DNA of 63,134 bases. Origin: an uncultured Muribaculaceae bacterium. Its GTDB lineage: Bacteria; Bacteroidota; Bacteroidia; Bacteroidales; Muribaculaceae. The notes beneath the pieces were generated by a model. The model had not been told where the DNA came from. It did no database searches and worked only from the letters and a program-made list of their open reading frames with translations. The stretch lies in contig CAJTMM010000005.1 of NCBI GenBank assembly GCA_910577465.1, forward strand, positions 38,442 to 101,575, read 5' to 3'. The position numbers and the translations under genes were made by a program. This document shows, one piece after another, positions 17,898 to 26,547 of the stretch. Numbering within the stretch: the first letter of the stretch is position 1; each line of letters opens with the position of its first letter.

Positions 17898-18425
17898 ATG
17901 GAACATAAACTCAGTTACCGTAACGAAGATGATAAATGCTATGGAGCTACCGGTATGGCAATAGCTGTGGTGGTATTTGATGGTGAGGATATGCTGTCGG
18001 CAGTTAATCTCGATGCTACGCCCGATAATGTACTTGAATTGTCTGAGGAATTTTATTTCGCCGGTAATCCCGGATTGTCGGCAAAAAGTGCATGGAACCG
18101 GATACTAAGTAACTTCAATCTCACCATGGCAACATCCATCGCTAATGTCATGTGTCGTAAGGTAGTGCTTGATAATGAAGCCGTGGATGCGGAAATAAAG
18201 CGTTTCTTACGCGATTTTATGCTCGATGAGGGTAAATCCACATGTGATCTCGATGAAGAGGAGACAGCGCGTTTATTTGATAAAAATTATACATATCTGC
18301 ACCGTGTGTTCAATCACCATGGCGTCCAGGAAATAGCACATGATTTTGCCAATGTGCTGAAGCGTCGTCGTCGCATGACACGCATGGAGGTCATAGAGCA
18401 GCTGCGGGCACTCAGCATGCTTTAA
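17898..18425 (+). CDS. Unrecognised Bacteroidales protein, 175 residues
   Basis: No family was recognised. The protein has no signal peptide or membrane segment. The N-terminal half shows alternating strand-like stretches (GMAIAVVVFDGEDMLSAVNL). The C-terminal half is helical and ends in a very basic helix, VLKRRRRMTRMEV, which could contact nucleic acid or membrane. It lies 55 bases after the PorZ-like gene and ends 3 bases before the acyltransferase start, so it is probably in the same operon. Start ATG at 17898. Confidence 0.75.
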   Translation: MEHKLSYRNEDDKCYGATGMAIAVVVFDGEDMLSAVNLDATPDNVLELSEEFYFAGNPGLSAKSAWNRILSNFNLTMATSIANVMCRKVVLDNEAVDAEIKRFLRDFMLDEGKSTCDLDEEETARLFDKNYTYLHRVFNHHGVQEIAHDFANVLKRRRRMTRMEVIEQLRALSML

Positions 18426-18428
18426 AAT

Positions 18429-19532
18429 ATGGATGTGTCATCACAGAGAAAAGATACATTCCTGAAACATATAGCCTATTTGCAGATAATAGGTATAATT
18501 CTTGTAGTTTTTGGTCATTCATTCCATGAATATCCTGATGGTAGATTCGGAAATACCTTGCTCATTTATAGATTAATGAGTAGTTTCAGAATGCCATTGT
18601 TCATGTTTGTATCCGGTTTTCTGATGGTGTACACCACACGAAATAGAAATAAATCGCTAAATGATTTAGGTCTATTTTTCAGTAATAAGGTTAGACGTTT
18701 GTTATTGCCGTTGGCTTTTCTTACCGTGGTCACCTTTGTTCCAAGAGTACTGCTTTCTTCATTTGCCGATGAAGAAGTGAAATTTTCATTAGGTACACTA
18801 TTAAGGTCCTTATTTTACAAGGATAGTCTTATAATACCCTTTTTCTGGTTTTTACATGCAAGTTTTATATTGTTGACTATAAACTATCTTGCTCTTACAC
18901 TCGGTTCTATATTAAAAATCAGGGATTGGATAGTATATTCCGCGGTCACACTCATATTCGTGGTATTGGTATGCCTGCCTTGGAATTTTGGACAATTCCT
19001 ATCGTTGTATAAGGTCAAGGATTTTGGTATTTATTTTGTATTGGGGGCGGTCTATTGTAGATATTCCGAATATGTGGACAGATATATCAATTGGTCTTCC
19101 ACCAAGTTTTTTATCATGTCAGCAATATTATGGTCTGTGGCATTCTATTACTTTGAAGGCACATTATATATGCCTTTGTGTTCCATTGTCGGAATAGTTA
19201 TGTGTATATCTTTTGCAAGAATACTGGAGTCTAACGACATAAAAATATTGGAACCATTTATAGGAGCCAATTACATGATTTTTCTTCTATCGTGGTATTT
19301 CAATATATTCTCACAGCAAGTATTGCACAGCTTCATGGATATGCCATGGTGGTTTTTCACTACTATATCTTTCGTTTCAGGTGTATATATGCCGTGGCTT
19401 ATATACCGCTTTATGAAAAAGCATCATGCCGATAGCGGATTAGTGAGAGTGATGGCATTTCTTTTAGGACAATCATTTAAATCCCAAAATAAAAAGTTGA
19501 CTGAGAAGGAATCTATTACAAGTATGGCATGA
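18429..19532 (+). CDS. Acyltransferase family 3 membrane protein
   Basis: The 367-residue protein has about ten hydrophobic helices. Its N-terminal motif, YLQIIGIILVVFGHSFHEY, contains the putative catalytic histidine, and FRMPLFMFVSGFLM follows; these are the hallmarks of acyltransferase-3/OafA-type enzymes. Members transfer acyl groups to surface sugars such as O-antigen or capsule. The acceptor is unknown. Its stop is directly against the convergent wbqC stop (19532/19533). Confidence 0.87.
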   Translation: MDVSSQRKDTFLKHIAYLQIIGIILVVFGHSFHEYPDGRFGNTLLIYRLMSSFRMPLFMFVSGFLMVYTTRNRNKSLNDLGLFFSNKVRRLLLPLAFLTVVTFVPRVLLSSFADEEVKFSLGTLLRSLFYKDSLIIPFFWFLHASFILLTINYLALTLGSILKIRDWIVYSAVTLIFVVLVCLPWNFGQFLSLYKVKDFGIYFVLGAVYCRYSEYVDRYINWSSTKFFIMSAILWSVAFYYFEGTLYMPLCSIVGIVMCISFARILESNDIKILEPFIGANYMIFLLSWYFNIFSQQVLHSFMDMPWWFFTTISFVSGVYMPWLIYRFMKKHHADSGLVRVMAFLLGQSFKSQNKKLTEKESITSMA

Positions 19533-20180
19533 TTACACCATCATGCCAAGGATTAGAGGTGACTCAGGTCCCATATTGAACAGCAGGTCGACTATGCTCA
19601 TAGATGGGATAAATCCCAGTTTCTGTTTACGTACTTGATAATATTCTACTGTATTGGTCGGATATAGCTTCGTTTTTCTGTAATCATCTGATTCCAATTC
19701 CGTAGGCAAATCATTGAAATCAGTTTTATAAATTACAGTAGTGTCTATGCCCAGTAACTTGCGTATGGTGTGGTCAAGTCCATTGTTAAATTCAGTGATG
19801 CTTTTTCCTACCCATTGCTCGGAGTAAAAAGGTAGAAAATCATCAAGGTAATATTCAAAGAAGGGGGTACGTCCATACGCTGATTTTAGGGTGGTTAGAT
19901 GTTGGTTCCACCAATGGTTGTGTCCCGATATCCTGATGTCGCTCCACAATGCCCCGCTCATGCTCACAGGTTTCTCTATGGGAACTGTAAGAGATATCGC
20001 ACCATGAGTATCGGCGATGTCGCAACGATGCATGGTTTTGTGGCGTTTGTCAAATTTTAAGGTGTTGTCTACTACTGCTTCAGGATAAGCTGCCAACAAT
20101 GCATAGTAGTCTATGCACGGTAGATATTCCGGTGCAAGTATTATACGGCGACCTTTGAATATGTAATCTGGACGTGACAT
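19533..20180 (-). CDS. WbqC family protein
   Basis: The 215-residue protein matches the WbqC-like family: ILAPEYLPCIDYYALL near the N-terminus, then HRCDIADTHGAISLTVPI and HNHWWNQHLTTLKSAYGRTP. The founding member sits in an O-antigen cluster, and the biochemical role is not well established. The start overlaps the lepB stop by one base (TGATG), so translation is coupled to signal peptidase I. This lepB-wbqC pairing suggests a shared envelope context, but no direct function can be read. Confidence 0.85.
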   Translation of the reverse strand: MSRPDYIFKGRRIILAPEYLPCIDYYALLAAYPEAVVDNTLKFDKRHKTMHRCDIADTHGAISLTVPIEKPVSMSGALWSDIRISGHNHWWNQHLTTLKSAYGRTPFFEYYLDDFLPFYSEQWVGKSITEFNNGLDHTIRKLLGIDTTVIYKTDFNDLPTELESDDYRKTKLYPTNTVEYYQVRKQKLGFIPSMSIVDLLFNMGPESPLILGMMV

Positions 20181-21628
20181 CAGAATCCGGCGTTGGCATC
20201 TTTAAGGATGCGGTTCCAGCGTATGCCGCCATTAAGCAGCCCTTTGTCTTTATCGAACGATACGAGCACGCGCATAGGTTTACCCACTATGTGGTCTTCA
20301 GGTACAAATCCCCAGTATCGTGAATCAAGGGAGTTATCACGATTGTCGCCCATCATGAAATAGTAATCCATCATGAATGTATAAGTATCGGCCGGTTTTC
20401 CGTCGATATATACAGTCCCGTCCTTGATATATGCATCAGGATGGTATTCATAATTACGGATTACACGTTCGTATATGGCCCAATTCTCAGCATTGAGCTG
20501 TATAGTTTCTCCCTTCTTAGGTATCCAAAGTTCGCCGTAGTCGGCGCGTGTCCAATTGGCGCTGACGCCATCCGGAAAGAGATATTCTCCTTTGGGTGCC
20601 GGCATTTTCATAAGTTTCAATACCTCCGGATTGTCTTGAAGTGATTTTACCATGGACTGTGTCAATGGTGATACATATACCGGAGGTACTGAACCATCGG
20701 CATTGACAGTAAAACCTAAAAGTTTAAGACTTTCTATATCGGTTGGGGTCACTTTCACCTCATTACGGTCGTCTTTGGCTATCCCGAGTTTCTCCCAATC
20801 GAGATTGCTTAATGGACGGGAGGTCTGGAAATAGTAGTTGAACTGTACGTCGGTAGGCATGGGTTGTTTCTCACCATTGATGTATATCTGTCCGTCTACT
20901 ATTTTTATGCGTTCTCCAGGAAGACCTACGGCACGTTTCACATAGTTTTCGCGGCGGTCCACCGGACGGTATATCACTTCACCGAACTCCTTTTCATTGG
21001 CAAGTATGGTTTCACGTCCGAACATTTTCACTAATGTATAATAATCCGGATTCTGTACTTTAAGAGCCACGGTATCACCGGCAGGGAAGTTAAATACCAC
21101 GATATCGCCGCTTTCCACATCGCCAAGTCCTTTCAGACGGTGATATTTCCATTGCGGCCATTCTATATAGCTTTTGGTGTTGATGATAGGAAATGTATTC
21201 TGGACCAACGGAAAATGTATGGGCGTCATGGGCACACGTGGTCCGTATGCCATTTTGTTGACCCACAGATAGTCGCCAACGAGCAGTGATTTTTCGAGTG
21301 ATGACGACGGTATCTGATAGTTCTGTCCTACGAATGTGAATACAAAATATACAAGTATGAGTGCATACACTATGGCATCGACCCAGCTCATAATAGTACG
21401 CACAGCTTTGTTTTTACTATTTTTCCACCAAGTGAAGGGTATATATCCGGTGATATATATGTCAAATAAAAGAGGTAGGAATATCAGCACCCACCAACTG
21501 CCGAGCCAAGCTACCCAGGCTATGAATATTGCTGTTACTATACCGAAACGTACCCAACGTGTGGTCTTGGTTTCCTTGATGCGGCGTTTCATATCGCTGA
21601 TAAAGTTGGCTTTGCTTGTATCGGTCAT
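20180..21628 (-). CDS. lepB: Signal peptidase I (long Bacteroidota form)
   Basis: It cleaves signal peptides of exported proteins at the inner membrane. The 482-residue protein is longer than typical LepB (about 250-330) because of a large insertion in the catalytic domain. Membrane helices lie at about 28-55 and 80-100. The nucleophile region is PSSSLEKSLLVGDYLWVNK. The general-base lysine is in ENYVKRAVGLPGERI, and the signature GDNRDNSLDSRYWGFVP is near the C-terminus. The gene is second in the operon dapB-lepB-wbqC, 13 bases after dapB. Confidence 0.95.
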   Translation of the reverse strand: MTDTSKANFISDMKRRIKETKTTRWVRFGIVTAIFIAWVAWLGSWWVLIFLPLLFDIYITGYIPFTWWKNSKNKAVRTIMSWVDAIVYALILVYFVFTFVGQNYQIPSSSLEKSLLVGDYLWVNKMAYGPRVPMTPIHFPLVQNTFPIINTKSYIEWPQWKYHRLKGLGDVESGDIVVFNFPAGDTVALKVQNPDYYTLVKMFGRETILANEKEFGEVIYRPVDRRENYVKRAVGLPGERIKIVDGQIYINGEKQPMPTDVQFNYYFQTSRPLSNLDWEKLGIAKDDRNEVKVTPTDIESLKLLGFTVNADGSVPPVYVSPLTQSMVKSLQDNPEVLKLMKMPAPKGEYLFPDGVSANWTRADYGELWIPKKGETIQLNAENWAIYERVIRNYEYHPDAYIKDGTVYIDGKPADTYTFMMDYYFMMGDNRDNSLDSRYWGFVPEDHIVGKPMRVLVSFDKDKGLLNGGIRWNRILKDANAGF

Positions 21629-21641
21629 TTGTCGTAGGGGC

Positions 21642-22394
21642 TTATTTATTGAATATATCTATCAGTTTTGTATTGGCTATGATGCGGTGCATGAGCATGT
21701 CCATGGTGAGAAATCCCGATTGTGTGGCGACCCATTCGGCTGCTACCACCGCACCGAGTGCAAATCCCTCCCGGCTCTTTGCTTCATGCTTTATCTCTAT
21801 GCTGTCGACTTCGGAGTTCCAATTTATTATATGGGTTCCGGGTACCTCTCCCTCGCGCTTGTGATTTATGCGCATGGCACCGTCGGTGGGTTCTTCTTCG
21901 GTCCAGCCTGTTATACGTGCGCAGTTGTCTATGATGCCGTTGGCAAGTGATATGGCGGTACCGCTGGGGTGGTCAAGTTTGTGTACATGGTGTATCTCCG
22001 TCATCTCGGGAGTGTACTGGGTGAAGTTATCCATCAATGCCGCAAGGTATTTGTTCAAGGCAAAAAACAGGTTTACACCGATACTGAAGTTGGACGTCCA
22101 GAAAAAGGTGGCACCTGTATCCTCGCACATCTTCTTTACCTCATCTATGCGTGAAATCCAGCCGGTACTTCCTGAAACCACCTTCACGCCTTGTTCAAAT
22201 GCCTTTACATAATTCTGAAAAGCGGTAGCCGGGGTCGTGAATTCTATAGCCACATCTGCACTTCGGAATGCGTCGGTATCGAAGTCGGATTGATTATCGA
22301 TGTCTATTATTGATACTATCTCGTGGCCGCGTTGGCGTGCTATACGCTCTATGGTCTTACCCATTTTTCCGTAGCCTATAAGCGCTATTTTCAT
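21642..22394 (-). CDS. dapB: 4-hydroxy-tetrahydrodipicolinate reductase
   Basis: DapB makes tetrahydrodipicolinate in the lysine/diaminopimelate pathway. From the ATG at 22394 the protein has 250 residues and opens with MKIALIGYGKMG, the nucleotide-binding glycine loop. The frame extends eight codons upstream to another ATG, but that part lies between the promoter element and this start. The catalytic region HHVHKLDHPSGTA and the downstream EIKHEAKSREGFALGAV fit DapB. First gene of dapB-lepB-wbqC. Confidence 0.95.
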   Translation of the reverse strand: MKIALIGYGKMGKTIERIARQRGHEIVSIIDIDNQSDFDTDAFRSADVAIEFTTPATAFQNYVKAFEQGVKVVSGSTGWISRIDEVKKMCEDTGATFFWTSNFSIGVNLFFALNKYLAALMDNFTQYTPEMTEIHHVHKLDHPSGTAISLANGIIDNCARITGWTEEEPTDGAMRINHKREGEVPGTHIINWNSEVDSIEIKHEAKSREGFALGAVVAAEWVATQSGFLTMDMLMHRIIANTKLIDIFNK

Positions 22395-22415
22395 ATCATC
22401 ATGTTTTTTATGGTG

Positions 22416-22423
22416 CAAAAATA
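22416..22423 (-). promoter_or_regulatory. -7 element for dapB-lepB-wbqC
   Basis: On the minus strand this reads TATTTTTG, an exact TAnnTTTG match, 21 bases before the dapB ATG at 22394. This supports the shorter start. Confidence 0.5.
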
Positions 22424-22607
22424 CTGAAAAAACAGATGCAAATCACACTGACAAGTCCGTATTAACCTATCTGAGTTATAAAATTATATAAATAACGTGA
22501 GTTTGATAAAATGAATAAAAACAATATCATCAGATTGTCGAAAAGAACTATAAGGATTTATGAGATTCTTTTATTAATCGAATTAAGCAGGTTACAAAAA
22601 AGTTTAC

Positions 22608-22615
22608 TAAATTTG
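22608..22615 (+). promoter_or_regulatory. -7 promoter element five bases before an ATG
   Basis: TAAATTTG matches TAnnTTTG exactly, followed by five bases and the ATG at 22621. The predicted transcript start is at the start codon, a third example of this arrangement in the window. Confidence 0.5.
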
Positions 22616-22620
22616 GAGTT

Positions 22621-24285
22621 ATGTCAACTTCAATGAACCATAACTGCTGTCAATTCGAGACAATCAGCTACATGGCTGGTGCAATTATACTCATGACATT
22701 GGTACTGTCGTTCACGTTTTCGGCTATAATTATGCTTGCCGGATTCAGTCAATGCGCATGGACATTTCCTCTATCGCTCATTTTGTCTACGGGGTATATA
22801 TTTTCGGTTGACGTTGGAATCAAGATTCGCATACAGGCTATCGCTGCGGTGGTAGGATGTATAGGCTTGTCGATAGTTATGTGTGCATGGTTTGAGGATC
22901 CCTCTTATGACGGTAATACATATCATCAGGAGACCATTGCCCGTATACTTAGCAAATGGAATCCCTATTGGATGATTGACGACTTGCCCTCCGACATGAG
23001 TCCGTGGACTCGTCATTACGCCAAAGGGTTGGAAATTATCTCATCATCCATTGCTGCATTTACGGGGAGTATAGAGAGTGGTAAAGCTGTCAACCTCATG
23101 CTAATGTCAGCCACAGCATTCTTGTTGCACCCGTTTTTGCGTTGGTTAATCCCCGGAATTTCACTTCGCAGTAATATCATTTTGATAATCGCGTTGGTTG
23201 CCAATCCAGTGGCAATGTCGCAGATGCTCACGTTTTACATTGATTACTCGAAGTATTTTTACATACTCCTCTCAATTATATTGTCCTGTCGGCTTACGGT
23301 CTCGCAAAACCGAGTTGGTAGTATGTGCGATTCGCTGTTGTTATCTGGGGTCATATTGCTTGCCATAGCTACGAAATTCAACATATTCTTTGAGGAAGGA
23401 ATATGTATGTTCGCCATAATTGTGTGGCAATTGATCTGCGGACGCATCCGGGGAGTACGGCGAGTATGCGCATGTGGAATCTCTGCCTTACTAGTAGGAG
23501 TGTTGCTATGTTTTCATCCTTATGTGACCAATTATATTACTTCCGGACACCCGCTCTATCCTCTCATGGGCAATTGTAGTGTCGACATCATGACCAAAAA
23601 CACACCCGAGCTTTTTTCGCACGGACGAATTATCAATTTCTTTTTATCATACCTCACTCCTACAATCCCTACATATGCTGCACGGGTAAACGGTTTTGGT
23701 TTTGTGACAACAATCTTGCTTATACTCTCTGTCGTGGTTTTCGTCCGTAGTCATCGTTATGTACCCGTATGGATGTGGTATGGTCTTGTCGTCACGTTGG
23801 TCTCATGTTTTATGTATGACCAGCTCTGGTGGGCCAGATACGTATGTCAACTATGGCTTGTGCCCTGCATGGCCTTTATGGTAACGCTCATCTATGCCCC
23901 GCATAATAATGTGTGGATGCGTAGAGCGTTTTCCTCCATGATTCTGCTTGGCGCGATACTCTCATTTAGCTCGACGTTATACATTTCTGCGCGACTCACA
24001 GTTGTACGTCAGTTTTTGTATGAGATGGGGCGGCTACGCAAAATTGAGGTTTCATACACAGCCCCCTCGTTGGAGAGACATTTCTCCGAGTATGGCATTG
24101 AAGTGACGACGGTCAGTACCGAGACATTTAGCAGGTGTGAAAAGACAGGACAAATATCTTACTACGGTGAGATTGGTGATGCAGCCTACTTTCCTACAAT
24201 CATTGCGACTCCCAGCGAGATTGACGCTTTTACGGAATGGGGACGAAATTTTGGTTTCGACGTTATTAAGATGAGTTCGAAATAA
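22621..24285 (+). CDS. Multi-pass membrane protein resembling GT-C glycosyltransferases
   Basis: The 554-residue protein has about eleven to twelve hydrophobic helices. The first large extracytoplasmic loop contains a conserved-looking acidic motif, EDPSYDGNTYHQET (about residues 91-104), where GT-C enzymes keep catalytic Asp/Glu residues. A C-terminal soluble segment of about 90 residues follows the last helix. GT-C enzymes use polyprenyl-phosphate sugars at the outer face of the inner membrane; that function is inference. It is flanked by a convergent mannose-1-phosphate guanylyltransferase, which supplies GDP-mannose, so a mannosyl or related surface pathway is conceivable. No exact family was recognised. 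Confidence 0.7.
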   Translation: MSTSMNHNCCQFETISYMAGAIILMTLVLSFTFSAIIMLAGFSQCAWTFPLSLILSTGYIFSVDVGIKIRIQAIAAVVGCIGLSIVMCAWFEDPSYDGNTYHQETIARILSKWNPYWMIDDLPSDMSPWTRHYAKGLEIISSSIAAFTGSIESGKAVNLMLMSATAFLLHPFLRWLIPGISLRSNIILIIALVANPVAMSQMLTFYIDYSKYFYILLSIILSCRLTVSQNRVGSMCDSLLLSGVILLAIATKFNIFFEEGICMFAIIVWQLICGRIRGVRRVCACGISALLVGVLLCFHPYVTNYITSGHPLYPLMGNCSVDIMTKNTPELFSHGRIINFFLSYLTPTIPTYAARVNGFGFVTTILLILSVVVFVRSHRYVPVWMWYGLVVTLVSCFMYDQLWWARYVCQLWLVPCMAFMVTLIYAPHNNVWMRRAFSSMILLGAILSFSSTLYISARLTVVRQFLYEMGRLRKIEVSYTAPSLERHFSEYGIEVTTVSTETFSRCEKTGQISYYGEIGDAAYFPTIIATPSEIDAFTEWGRNFGFDVIKMSSK

Positions 24286-24348
24286 GAATTCATCTTAAAT
24301 AGCGGTTTTGTTATGTGATTTTTCCCGGATTATTGTGCGTATAGACAA

Positions 24349-24386
24349 TCAGGGACTATGAATGTATCACGTTTCATAGTCCCTGA
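24349..24386. terminator. Perfect 14-base inverted repeat between convergent genes
   Basis: TCAGGGACTATGAA (24349-24362) pairs perfectly with 24373-24386 around a 10-base loop. It lies between the convergent stops at 24285 and 24410, where a bidirectional terminator is expected. T tracts are weak on both sides. Confidence 0.65.
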
Positions 24387-24409
24387 ATATATCTTTAGAT
24401 TGTGTGGTA

Positions 24410-25492
24410 TCAGAGGAATTTATCGTCGAAGCGTTGTTGTACGTCATTTACCATCTGGCGTATCTTCTGTTCCTCATCTTTGGGACATATCAAAAGCACG
24501 TCGGCTGCATCGGCTACAATGAAATCCTTCAGACCGGATACCACCACAAGTTTATTGTCGGGTGCCATGAATATGTTGCCCGATGAGTTATATGCTATCA
24601 CGTTGCACTTCTGTGTCACGTTGGCGGCAAGGTTCTTCGGTGAATTATCGTAGAGTGAGCCCCATGTGCCGAGGTCGTTCCATCCGAATCCCGCACATTC
24701 CACATACACATTGTCAGCCTTTTCCATAACGGCGAAGTCAATGGATATCGACGGACATGCCGGGAAGTGGGTTTTGATGAATTCCTGCTCCATGGGCGTT
24801 CCGAACACGCCTATTCCTTTGTCAAATTCTCCGGCAAGGTCACTTACATATTTATGAAGCGCATTTTTTATGGTCTTGGCTGTCCAAAGGAAAATGCCTG
24901 CGTTCCAGAAAAATTCACCGGAGTCCACAAATACCTGTGCTATCTCCCGGTCCGGTTTTTCCGTGAATGTCTTTACTTTAAGTAATCCAGGCTCTATCTC
25001 TCTGCCTATCTGTATGTACCCGTAGCCGGTTTCGGGGCGTGTCGGCTCGATTCCGAGTGTGAGCAGCGCATCGTTCGATTCCACAAATTCAAATCCGCGC
25101 AACACACATTCTTCAAATAGTGGTTCGCGTGTGATCAAATGGTCACTCGGAGTCACTATCATGGATGCTTCGGGATCCTTGGCAGCTATGTGATATGCCG
25201 CCCAGGCTATACATGGGGCGGTGTTGCGGCGGTCCGGTTCAGCGAGAATCTGTTCGGGAGATACTTCCGGAAGCTGTTCGCGCACCAAATCCACGTAACG
25301 TTCGTTAGTCACCACCAATATGTTTTCGGCTGGAACCAAAGGAAGTATGCGGTCGTAGCTCATCTGAAGCAGCGATCGTCCGGTGCCGAAGAAATCTATG
25401 AATTGTTTGGGTTTGTCAGTACGGCTGTAGGGCCAGAATCGGCTGCCTATGCCGCCGCACATTATAACGCAATATCTATGGGAAGCGCTCAT
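24410..25492 (-). CDS. manC: Mannose-1-phosphate guanylyltransferase
   Basis: It makes GDP-mannose from mannose 1-phosphate and GTP for surface polysaccharides. The 360-residue protein has the nucleotidyltransferase loop CGGIGSRFWPYSRTDKPKQF at about 11-30, VTPSDHLI, GIEPTRPETGYGYIQ, and the active-site region FTEKPDREIAQVF followed by FFWNAGIFLW. It lacks the C-terminal isomerase (cupin) domain of bifunctional ManC/AlgA, so it is the single-function type. It is convergent with the GT-C-like gene and not in an obvious operon. Confidence 0.92.
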   Translation of the reverse strand: MSASHRYCVIMCGGIGSRFWPYSRTDKPKQFIDFFGTGRSLLQMSYDRILPLVPAENILVVTNERYVDLVREQLPEVSPEQILAEPDRRNTAPCIAWAAYHIAAKDPEASMIVTPSDHLITREPLFEECVLRGFEFVESNDALLTLGIEPTRPETGYGYIQIGREIEPGLLKVKTFTEKPDREIAQVFVDSGEFFWNAGIFLWTAKTIKNALHKYVSDLAGEFDKGIGVFGTPMEQEFIKTHFPACPSISIDFAVMEKADNVYVECAGFGWNDLGTWGSLYDNSPKNLAANVTQKCNVIAYNSSGNIFMAPDNKLVVVSGLKDFIVADAADVLLICPKDEEQKIRQMVNDVQQRFDDKFL

Positions 25493-25632
25493 AACAGTAA
25501 TGGTATGATGTGTTTCGTTCTTTTTGAAAATAGTAATACGGTGCTAAGTTAATCAATAACTTTATAATAACCTACTTCGTCATTGACTATTTTATTGCCT
25601 GTATTGGAAGAATAAAGTTAAAAACTGACTGT

Positions 25633-25664
25633 TTTGTGCTTATGGAATATAGTTGCTAACTTTG
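25633..25664 (+). promoter_or_regulatory. Promoter for panB-MATE
   Basis: TTTG (25633-25636), 20 bases, TAACTTTG (25657-25664): both boxes match the Bacteroidota consensus at the standard spacing. The transcript would have a leader of about 45 bases before panB. Confidence 0.7.
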
Positions 25665-25716
25665 CCGGCGCAATAATGATATTCAACTTAGGTGTTTAAA
25701 AAACAGAAATAAAACT

Positions 25717-26538
25717 ATGTCTACCTATAACGAAAACGCAAAACCTAAAGTAACCGCTGCCCGCTGCCGCGAAATGAAGCGTAAGGGCGAAAAGATAGCT
25801 TGCCTTACTGCCTATGATTACACTATGGCACAGATTGTGGATGCCGCCGGTGTCGATTTCATACTTGTGGGTGATTCGGCTGCAAATGTGATGATGGGCT
25901 ATGAAACAACATTGCCTATAACCCTCGATGATATGATTACCTATGCCAAGGGTGTGGTACGTGGAGCCAAACGTGCTATGGTAGTGGTGGATATGCCGTT
26001 CGGATATTATCAGGGATGCCGCGATACGGCAATCGAATCGGCTGTACGTATAATGAAGGAAACCGGAGCTGCAGCTGTGAAGATGGAGGGAGGCTCGGAG
26101 ATACGTGAATCCATAGCAGGTGTGCTCAGTGCCGGTATCCCGGTATGTGGTCACCTCGGTCTTACTCCCCAGTCGGTAAATAAATTCGGAGGTTACGGAA
26201 TCCGTGCTAAAGAAGATGCCGAAGCTCAGCGTCTGATTGACGATGCCAAGATGCTTGACGAAATGGGCTGTTTCGCTATAGTTCTTGAGAAGATACCTGC
26301 CGCACTTGCCGCCAAGGTGGCTGCTGAAGTAAGCGTTCCTATTATCGGTATCGGTGCCGGCTCTGGAGTGGACGGACAGATTCTCGTGGTGCAGGATATG
26401 CTTGGTATGAACCGTGGTTTTTCGCCTAAATTCATGCGCAGATATGCTGATTTGGCCAATGTCATGGAAAATGCGCTCTCTCGCTATGTTTCAGATGTGA
26501 AATCCGTGGATTTCCCCAACGAATCCGAACAGTATTGA
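25717..26538 (+). CDS. panB: 3-methyl-2-oxobutanoate hydroxymethyltransferase
   Basis: PanB catalyses the first step of pantothenate (coenzyme A) synthesis, adding a hydroxymethyl group from methylene-tetrahydrofolate to 2-oxoisovalerate. The 273-residue protein has the metal-binding GDSAANVMMGYETTLPIT region, VVVDMPFGYY, VKMEGG, GHLGLTPQSVNKFGGYG and GIGAGSGVDGQILVVQDMLG in family order. panC, panD and panE are not in the window. The MATE gene begins nine bases later. Confidence 0.95.
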   Translation: MSTYNENAKPKVTAARCREMKRKGEKIACLTAYDYTMAQIVDAAGVDFILVGDSAANVMMGYETTLPITLDDMITYAKGVVRGAKRAMVVVDMPFGYYQGCRDTAIESAVRIMKETGAAAVKMEGGSEIRESIAGVLSAGIPVCGHLGLTPQSVNKFGGYGIRAKEDAEAQRLIDDAKMLDEMGCFAIVLEKIPAALAAKVAAEVSVPIIGIGAGSGVDGQILVVQDMLGMNRGFSPKFMRRYADLANVMENALSRYVSDVKSVDFPNESEQY

Positions 26539-26547
26539 TTTTTTCGG

